In this document: positions 5,276 to 10,169 of the stretch, one piece after another | Layout: each line of letters starts with the position of its first letter | Position numbering within the stretch: position 1 is the first letter of the stretch | Assembly: GCA_014380825.1 (NCBI GenBank) | Contig: JACMJD010000324.1 | Coordinates: 1 to 10,169 of the forward strand | Length of the DNA stretch: 10,169 bases | Source: Phycisphaerae bacterium | GTDB taxonomy: Bacteria > Planctomycetota > Phycisphaerae > Tepidisphaerales > Tepidisphaeraceae | Reading direction: 5' to 3' | Notes under the pieces: model-generated | Database searches by the model: none | What the model was told of the DNA's origin: nothing | The model's input: the letters and a program-made list of their open reading frames with translations, nothing else | Position numbers and translations under genes: made by a program

Positions 5276-6550
5276 ATGTCTGAACCTGACAGCAATACGT
5301 TGGGCCTCAGTTCAAACCTCGACACCGAGGTTGGCAAAGTCGTTGTCGACATGGGTCTGGCGACCCGCACCGAAATCGACTTCTGCCGCGAGCAACAAAA
5401 GCAGGCCTCCGATCCAAATCAACGCTCGCTTGCCGATCTGTTAGTTGAAAATAGTTTCATCACGGCCAACCAAGCCAAGCGCATTCGCAGCTCGCTTGAT
5501 GAACGCCGCAGCAGTCAGATCCCTGGCTATCAGCTCCTCGGCATGATCGGCAAAGGCGCGATGGCCAAGGTGTACAAAGGCAAACAGCTTTCGCTCGACC
5601 GCATCGTCGCGATCAAAGTTCTGCCGAAACGCATGAGCGAGAACGGCGAGTTCGTCGACCGCTTCTATAAAGAAGGACGCGCCGCCGCCCGACTTTCGCA
5701 CAACAACATCGTGCAGGCGATCGACGTCGGCAGCACGCCCGACAACTTCCATTACTTCGTGATGGAATTCGTCGAAGGCAAAACGCTGTACGACCTGATG
5801 CAGCCGCCGCCGATCGGTGAGGGGCGCGCGTTCACCGAGCAGGAAGCGCTGGACGTCACCATCCAGATCGGCGAGGCGCTGGCACACGCGCACCGTCGCG
5901 GGCTGATTCATCGTGACGTGAAACCGAAGAACATCCTGCTCACCCCGCAAGGCGTCGCAAAGCTGACCGACTTGGGGCTCGCGCGCGAGAAGGACGACAA
6001 AGACGCCGCCAACTCCGAGGCGGGCAAGGCGTACGGCACGCCCTACTACATCAGCCCCGAACAGATCCGCGGCGAAGTCGACATCGACTTCCGCGCCGAT
6101 ATCTATTCGCTCGGCGCTACGATGTATCACCTCGTGACCGGTCAGCCCCCGTTTGATGGCGACACCCCCAGCGCCGTGATGCACAAGCATCTGAAGACGC
6201 CGCTGATTCCGCCGGATCATCTGAACACCGAGCTCAGCGCCGGCATTGGCGAGATCATCGAAGTCGCGATGGCCAAGAACCGCGACGATCGATATCCATC
6301 GACCGAAACCATGCTGGAAGACTTGCGCCTGCTCGCCAAAGGCGAATCACCGATCCACGCCCGCCGCCAAGTCGACATCGACGCGCTGGCGGGGATGGAT
6401 CAGCAAGGCGCGCAGACCGTCGACCTCGAGCCGCACACGTTCCGACGAGCGCTCTCGTGGGACAGCCCGCTGATGATCCTCATGCTGATCGGCTGTGCGA
6501 TTTCGGTGGTCCTGAACGTCATACTCCTGCTCGTGACGCTCTCGCGATGA
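5276..6550 (+). CDS. Membrane-anchored Hanks-type Ser/Thr protein kinase with N-terminal MshEN-like module
   Basis: This is a 424-residue protein. Residues ~85-350 are a complete PknB-type kinase domain: glycine loop GMIGKGAMAKVYKG at 89-102, ATP lysine K114 in VAIK, helix-C glutamate E133, catalytic loop HRDVKPKN at 212-219 (D214, N219), metal-binding D232 in a DLG variant of DFG, and SPEQ at 260-263 in place of APE. All catalytic residues are present, so it should phosphorylate Ser/Thr. Residues ~17-75 hold two weakly repeated half-motifs (VGKVVVDMGLAT..EI and LADLLVENSFIT..QA) like the MshEN/GspE N-terminal module. A hydrophobic segment at ~398-421 at the very C-terminus anchors it, leaving only TLSR or so outside; there is no extracellular sensor domain. 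The ATG at 5276 has no good Shine-Dalgarno site, but no other in-frame start is nearby. Substrate unknown. The reductase gene follows 67 bases downstream. Confidence 0.95.
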   Translation: MSEPDSNTLGLSSNLDTEVGKVVVDMGLATRTEIDFCREQQKQASDPNQRSLADLLVENSFITANQAKRIRSSLDERRSSQIPGYQLLGMIGKGAMAKVYKGKQLSLDRIVAIKVLPKRMSENGEFVDRFYKEGRAAARLSHNNIVQAIDVGSTPDNFHYFVMEFVEGKTLYDLMQPPPIGEGRAFTEQEALDVTIQIGEALAHAHRRGLIHRDVKPKNILLTPQGVAKLTDLGLAREKDDKDAANSEAGKAYGTPYYISPEQIRGEVDIDFRADIYSLGATMYHLVTGQPPFDGDTPSAVMHKHLKTPLIPPDHLNTELSAGIGEIIEVAMAKNRDDRYPSTETMLEDLRLLAKGESPIHARRQVDIDALAGMDQQGAQTVDLEPHTFRRALSWDSPLMILMLIGCAISVVLNVILLLVTLSR

Positions 6551-6556
6551 CGCGCG

Positions 6557-6593
6557 TGATTACCTCTCAAATGCCGGGCTCCTCACGTAATCA
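6557..6593. other. 7-bp inverted repeat between kinase and reductase genes
   Basis: TGATTAC (6557-6563) pairs with GTAATCA (6587-6593) across a 23-base spacer, beginning six bases after the kinase stop. The arms are AT-rich and the only T-rich bases after it are ATCTTT, so it is a poor terminator. It could be an operator for the reductase gene or chance. Confidence 0.25.
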
Positions 6594-6617
6594 AATCTTT
6601 CTGCTACAACTCCCCGC

Positions 6618-7496
6618 ATGAGTTCCCTCGCTTTCATCGGTCTCGGAATCATGGGCAAGCCCATGGCCGGCCACCTTCTGGGTGGCGGAAATAAGCTGGT
6701 CGTTCACTCGCGCACGAAATCGAAGGCGGACGATCTACTGAAGCGCGGCGCGACATGGGCCGAGTCTCCGATGGCCGCCGCGAAAGGTGCTGACGTCATC
6801 TTCGTCTGCGTCACCGACACACCCGACGCGCAAGAGGTGATCATGGGCGCGCGCGGCATCGTGCAATCCGCCAAGCCGGGAGCGATCGTTATCGATCATT
6901 CCACGATCTCCCCCACCGCCACGCGCGAGATGGCCGAGGCGCTGGCGAAAAAAAAAGTCACGCTGCTTGATGCCCCCGTCTCCGGCGGCGACGTCGGCGC
7001 GCGCGACGCGACGCTCTCGATCATGGTCGGCGGCGACGAATCCTCACTCACGCGCGTCGAGCCGCTGCTGAAACGTATTGGCAAGAACATCGCTCACTGC
7101 GGCCCGAACGGCGCGGGCCAGCTCACCAAACTCGTCAACCAGATTCTCGTGAGCGTGACGAACCTGGCCGTCTGCGAGGCGATGACCTTCGCCAAGCGGA
7201 ACGGACTCGACCTGGCGAAAACGATTGAAGCCGTCGCCGGCGGCGCTGCCGGAAGCTGGCAACTGCAAAACCTTGGCCCCCGCATGGCAATCGCCGACAA
7301 CAAGCCTGGCTTCATGGTTGACCTCCAGCAAAAAGATCTCCGCCTCATCCTGCAACGCGCCGAGACCGAAAATCTCTCCCTGCCCGCGACGAGCCTGGTC
7401 CACCAACTCTTCAGCGCCGCTCAAGCCGCCGGTCATGGGAAGGATGGAACGCAGTCGCTGTTTACCGTCCTGGAAAAACTCGCCGCGCTGCATTGA
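6618..7496 (+). CDS. NAD-binding 3-hydroxyisobutyrate dehydrogenase-family reductase
   Basis: This 292-residue protein is the usual length for beta-hydroxyacid dehydrogenases (3-hydroxyisobutyrate dehydrogenase, tartronate semialdehyde reductase, GLYR-type succinic semialdehyde reductases). The Rossmann motif GLGIMGKPM lies at 8-16 at the very start, which supports the ATG at 6618 despite no Shine-Dalgarno site. The substrate-binding DAPVSGG is at 118-124. The catalytic lysine is K171, in GPNGAGQLTKLVNQ, with N174 nearby, and KDL at 239-241 closes the active site. R32 after the second strand (HSR) hints at NADP preference, as in GLYR-type members; this is inference. The exact substrate cannot be told from sequence. 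It could be co-transcribed with the kinase (67-base gap) or separately expressed. A run of nine A residues at 6948-6956 encodes KKK at 111-113 and keeps frame. Confidence 0.9.
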   Translation: MSSLAFIGLGIMGKPMAGHLLGGGNKLVVHSRTKSKADDLLKRGATWAESPMAAAKGADVIFVCVTDTPDAQEVIMGARGIVQSAKPGAIVIDHSTISPTATREMAEALAKKKVTLLDAPVSGGDVGARDATLSIMVGGDESSLTRVEPLLKRIGKNIAHCGPNGAGQLTKLVNQILVSVTNLAVCEAMTFAKRNGLDLAKTIEAVAGGAAGSWQLQNLGPRMAIADNKPGFMVDLQQKDLRLILQRAETENLSLPATSLVHQLFSAAQAAGHGKDGTQSLFTVLEKLAALH

Positions 7497-7715
7497 ACCC
7501 TCCGCAGGCGTTTGGGTTCGTTCTGCTATATTTGATATGGTTTCGCATCACGATCTCCGTCAACTTTCTCCACATCTCGCTGCTGCTGCACCGCTTACGG
7601 CGCGCGTCTGATCCATGGCTTTTGGGTTCGCCTACCGGATTTCACAAAGTCCGATTCCCACCGAAGAAGGCGACGATTGGAGCGAGGAAAAAATCGCTCC
7701 TCCCATATACCTCGC

Positions 7716-7749
7716 GCGCTGCGCGCCACATGCTTCGTTTGCGCAGCGC
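7716..7749 (+). terminator. Possible terminator hairpin downstream of the reductase gene
   Basis: GCGCTGCGC (7716-7724) pairs perfectly with GCGCAGCGC (7741-7749) around a 16-base loop, followed by AATTTGAAAA. The stem is GC-rich and a short T-run follows, but it lies ~220 bases past the reductase stop and the loop is long, so the assignment is weak. Confidence 0.3.
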
Positions 7750-7807
7750 AATTTGAAAATCACGCGCAGTTACGTCCAATCGCGGAGAAAAAAGTATATT
7801 TTGTGTT

Positions 7808-7922
7808 TCGTTGCGTTGCGCGCCGCAACGATTCCCCCGGCGCACACACGACCTCTTGCACTGCCCCGGATTCGATCGCTGAATCAAACCGCGGATACAG
7901 AGTTGCCGCGAAACGAATCCGG
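7808..7922 (+). other. Candidate structured leader or small RNA element upstream of the glycosyltransferase
   Basis: Two perfect stems follow the AT-rich TATATT at 7795-7800. The first is TCGTTGCG/CGCAACGA (7808-7815/7824-7831) with an 8-base loop. The second is CCGGATTCG/CGAATCCGG (7866-7874/7914-7922), which encloses a further CGCGG/CCGCG hairpin (7890-7894/7906-7910). Nested pairing of this kind is more RNA-like than a simple operator. It does not match a riboswitch class I can recognise. The ATG of the next gene is 95 bases further on. Confidence 0.3.
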
Positions 7923-8017
7923 ACCGGCGTGATCGGCGGGCATGCTTCAAACCCGTCCAAAAGCCGACCGTCCGATAATTATTGTCGAAATCACGCGCCA
8001 CCAGTCGATAGGACGAC

Positions 8018-10144
8018 ATGCTCCCGACCCAAGAAACGTGGCAACCGGTACGCATCCTTCGCGATCAGTTCGAATCCAACGTCGCAGCCCTCGCCTGGCG
8101 GGATGCGAAGTTGGCCGAGCAGATGCGCGACTGGCAGCCGTCTTGCGATTATCTGGTTGGCTTCGCGGATCGGAACTTGCGCTTGGCGAAACTCGTCGAC
8201 GGCAAACAGCAGTTGCTGCCGAATCCGGTGCCGGCCACGAGCGCGGCACAGATCGCCAAGCGTCTGTTTCCATCCGGGCGATGCAGTGAGCCGGTGATCG
8301 TCGCGGGGCTCGATCAGGGTTGGCTCTGGGCGACTCTGTTCAAGCTGGAAATTCACACCCCCTCGGCGCCGGGTCATACGCCGCCTTTGTATTTTTTGAC
8401 GGCCGATCTCGAGCGGCTGTGGGTCGTGCTGCATCTGCACGACTGGAAAGATCTGATCACCGATGGCCGCACGCTGATCTTCGCCGGCGCGGATTGCGTC
8501 GCGCAAGCACAGCAGCACATGGCCGCCAATCTGCATCTGCCGATTCCGAAATTGTCGGTCACGGTCGATCCGCAAACCTGGGCCAACGGATCGAACATCG
8601 ATTCGGTCACCAGTTTCGCGGTTCAGGCGGCGAGCAATCGACTGCGCCAGACCTCGCTTCGGCTTGATGCGCAATACAGCAGTTACGATGCGGTCGATTC
8701 GATGACAAATTCATCGCGCCCGCTGCGGATCATGGGCATCACGTCGCGCTTCACAACGTTCCTGCAATATTCGATGCGCGACTGGCTGGAAGCGTTCGAA
8801 TCGCTCGGCCACGACACGCTGCTGGTGATCGAGCCGCAGAATGCGGCGCAGTTCAACGCGCTGACGTTTGCCGACGAATGCCAGCGATTCAAGCCGGACA
8901 TGATCGTGATGATCGATCACTTCCGCGGCGAGTTTGCGGGGCTGCCGACGAACATTCCGTTCGTGATGTGGATTCAGGATCAGCTCCCGCACATCTTTAG
9001 CAACCACGCCGGGGAATCGCAGAAGGCGTTTGACTACACGATCGGTTATGGCCGCGATGACTGCGTGCATTCGCACGGATATCCGTCCGAGCGATTCATG
9101 CCCGCGATGGTGGGCACCAACCCGCGACGGTTCGTGCCGCGCCGAATTCGCGGCGATGAATATGATCGCTTCGCCTGCGATGTGTCGTTCGTCAGCCACT
9201 GCTCGACGCCGGCGAAGACGCTGCTGGAACAGGAGATCGCGCGACAGAGCGCGCCCGAATCGAAACGGTTGCTCGAATCGATCTTCGACAAGTTGAACGC
9301 GCGATACGAAGCCGGCGAATCGGTCACGATGCGGCACGAGTTCAACGAGTTCATCAGCGCGTCGCTGGCGGAGACGAAGCTTCACGTCGACAACCCGGCG
9401 CAACTGCTGAACATCTTCAGCCACAAGATCAACAATGCGATGTTCCGACATCAGACGCTGCGCTGGCTAGCGGAGCTGGATGTTCGCCTGAATTTGTACG
9501 GGCGGGGTTGGGAGAACAATCCCGAGTTCTCGCGTTTCGCGCGGGGCGTGGCGGATAACGAAAGTCAGCTTTCGGCGATCTACCAATCGAGCAAGATCAA
9601 CGTTCAAGTCTCGCCCTTCGGCGCGGCGCACCAACGTGTCTTTGATGGCCTTGCCGCCGGTGGATTCTTCCTGTTGCGCGCCTGTCCAGGTGATCGGGCT
9701 GATCGGATTTATCGCGACCTGTGGGATTGGTGTGTCGCCAACGACGTCCGGAGCGACGCGCAGCTCCGCAAGTCGGCCGACGCGACGGCGCGCGGGTATA
9801 TGGAAGAACTGACGCGAATCAACAATATCGGTCCGCTGGATGGCGGTTTCGAATTCATGCCTGGTTTAGCGGTTGCTGCGGCGGGCGGATTCACGAGAAA
9901 CGCGAGCACGCTGTGGACGGAATACGATCGCGTCGCGTTCGCCGGCAGGGAAGAACTGCACGAGCGCGTGGGGCATTTCCTGTATGACGATGCCGACCGC
10001 GCCCAGGTGACGCGCGGCATGCGCGATCGCGTGCTCGAATGCATGACGTACAAGGCCGTCGCGAAGCAGACGATGGAGTTCGTGACGAATGATCTGCTGC
10101 GGCAACGCGCGGCGGGTGATGATCGACAGGTGATGGCGGCTTGA
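8018..10144 (+). CDS. Large CgeB/DUF3880-type glycosyltransferase with Maf-like N-terminal module
   Basis: This is a 708-residue protein. Residues ~235-330 fit the DUF3880-type N-terminal glycosyltransferase region: PLRIMGITSRFTTFLQ, then a Rossmann-like strand series with KPDMIVMIDH at 292-301 and the PFVMWIQDQLPH segment at 314-325. Residues ~485-690 are the CgeB-like GT-B half: LNLYGRGW at 491-498, a short linker, IYQSSKINVQVSP at 521-533, and AAHQRVFDGLAAGGFFLL at 536-553, the donor-binding region. The first ~200 residues are extra and resemble the N-terminal region of the MptE-like protein at the left end of the window (NVAAL at 21-25, ADLERLW at 129-135). No signal peptide or membrane segment is seen, so it acts in the cytoplasm, probably on protein or envelope glycans; the sugar is unknown. 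The ATG at 8018 has a weak, close GGA (8011-8013). The gene seems monocistronic and is complete. Confidence 0.88.
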   Translation: MLPTQETWQPVRILRDQFESNVAALAWRDAKLAEQMRDWQPSCDYLVGFADRNLRLAKLVDGKQQLLPNPVPATSAAQIAKRLFPSGRCSEPVIVAGLDQGWLWATLFKLEIHTPSAPGHTPPLYFLTADLERLWVVLHLHDWKDLITDGRTLIFAGADCVAQAQQHMAANLHLPIPKLSVTVDPQTWANGSNIDSVTSFAVQAASNRLRQTSLRLDAQYSSYDAVDSMTNSSRPLRIMGITSRFTTFLQYSMRDWLEAFESLGHDTLLVIEPQNAAQFNALTFADECQRFKPDMIVMIDHFRGEFAGLPTNIPFVMWIQDQLPHIFSNHAGESQKAFDYTIGYGRDDCVHSHGYPSERFMPAMVGTNPRRFVPRRIRGDEYDRFACDVSFVSHCSTPAKTLLEQEIARQSAPESKRLLESIFDKLNARYEAGESVTMRHEFNEFISASLAETKLHVDNPAQLLNIFSHKINNAMFRHQTLRWLAELDVRLNLYGRGWENNPEFSRFARGVADNESQLSAIYQSSKINVQVSPFGAAHQRVFDGLAAGGFFLLRACPGDRADRIYRDLWDWCVANDVRSDAQLRKSADATARGYMEELTRINNIGPLDGGFEFMPGLAVAAAGGFTRNASTLWTEYDRVAFAGREELHERVGHFLYDDADRAQVTRGMRDRVLECMTYKAVAKQTMEFVTNDLLRQRAAGDDRQVMAA

Positions 10145-10169
10145 GGGACCGTGGCATCGGCGTCCCGCC
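10145..10169. repeat. Edge-truncated inverted repeat after the glycosyltransferase stop
   Basis: Two overlapping pairings are visible: GGGAC/GTCCC (10145-10149/10162-10166), and GGCG/CGCC (10159-10162/10166-10169) with a three-base loop. If the next bases outside the window were GATGCC, the second would grow to a 10-bp stem with GGCATC at 10153-10158. It may be a terminator or one end of a dispersed GC-rich palindrome; the window ends too soon to tell. Confidence 0.3.

Larger units (their letters stand above)
7497..8017. other. Gene-free 521-base region with four perfect inverted repeats
   Basis: No convincing gene is seen on either strand: the short open frames here are rich in Arg, Ser and Cys, lack domain patterns and have no ribosome sites. 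The stretch holds four perfect inverted repeats: 7679-7685/7694-7700 (7 bp, A-rich loop), 7716-7724/7741-7749 (9 bp), 7808-7815/7824-7831 (8 bp) and 7866-7874/7914-7922 (9 bp, with a nested CGCGG/CCGCG stem at 7890-7910). The ten-base word TTTGGGTTCG occurs at 7511-7520 and again exactly 110 bases later at 7621-7630. AT-rich hexamers resembling -10 boxes occur at 7795-7800 (TATATT) and 7974-7979 (GATAAT) but lack good -35 partners. It may be a structured leader or small RNA upstream of the glycosyltransferase, or decayed sequence. Confidence 0.5.

Noticed and set aside
5441..6220. Minus-strand open frame opposite the kinase
   Set aside because: It is a shadow frame; the plus strand has every catalytic kinase motif in order.
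7493..8055. Several short open frames in the gap before the glycosyltransferase
   Set aside because: They overlap each other on both strands, have Arg/Ser/Cys-rich composition, lack ribosome sites and span stable inverted repeats.
7991..8674. Minus-strand 227-codon frame opposite the glycosyltransferase N-terminus
   Set aside because: The plus-strand translation aligns with the Maf-like N-terminal module and continues into a recognisable glycosyltransferase, so this is a shadow.
1..10169. CRISPR array, phage or insertion sequence, or a defence island
   Set aside because: There are no regularly spaced repeats, no transposase or integrase motifs, and no paired terminal repeats flanking a gene. 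The genes are housekeeping, signalling or glycosylation type.

Overview
The window looks like chromosomal DNA from a planctomycete-like bacterium, possibly of the Phycisphaerae type. This is inferred from several things together: GC-rich codon use, a PEP-CTERM-sorted secreted protein ending in an arginine cluster, a membrane-anchored Hanks-type Ser/Thr kinase with an added N-terminal module, several genes with poor Shine-Dalgarno sites, and large cytoplasmic glycosylation-type proteins. No phage, plasmid, transposase or CRISPR signature is visible.

Layout. Positions 1-1674 (minus strand) carry a large MptE-like/Maf-family (DUF115) gene whose 3' end lies beyond the left edge. Its antisense strand is also open over the full length, which makes it easy to annotate wrongly. 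Divergent from it is a small two-helix membrane protein with an NTF2-like outer domain (1744-2316). That gene converges on surE (2405-3166, minus), and a palindrome built of 9-nt ACCAAG-type units lies between them. surE is divergent from nnrE (3191-3850, plus), with only 24 bases between the start codons. Next come a promoter/palindrome region, a PEP-CTERM protein (4041-4847), a hairpin terminator shared with a convergent tRNA-His(GTG) (4934-5007, minus), and the tRNA's own promoter with a perfect TTGACA box. A Ser/Thr protein kinase (5276-6550) follows, preceded by a 46-bp-spaced direct repeat. Then come a 3-hydroxyisobutyrate dehydrogenase-family reductase (6618-7496), a 521-base gene-free stretch rich in perfect inverted repeats, and a 708-residue CgeB/DUF3880-type glycosyltransferase (8018-10144).

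How the genes relate. Most genes look individually regulated. The divergent and convergent arrangement leaves only kinase-reductase as a possible co-transcribed pair. SurE (nucleotidase) and NnrE (NADHX/NADPHX epimerase) both fit metabolite house-cleaning. The two end genes are both of protein- or envelope-glycosylation type. The most interesting observation is that their first ~160 residues appear to be the same module: a Maf-type N-terminal region is placed in front of a DUF115 domain in one protein and in front of a CgeB-like glycosyltransferase in the other. I did not find a complete new defence-type or mobile system.
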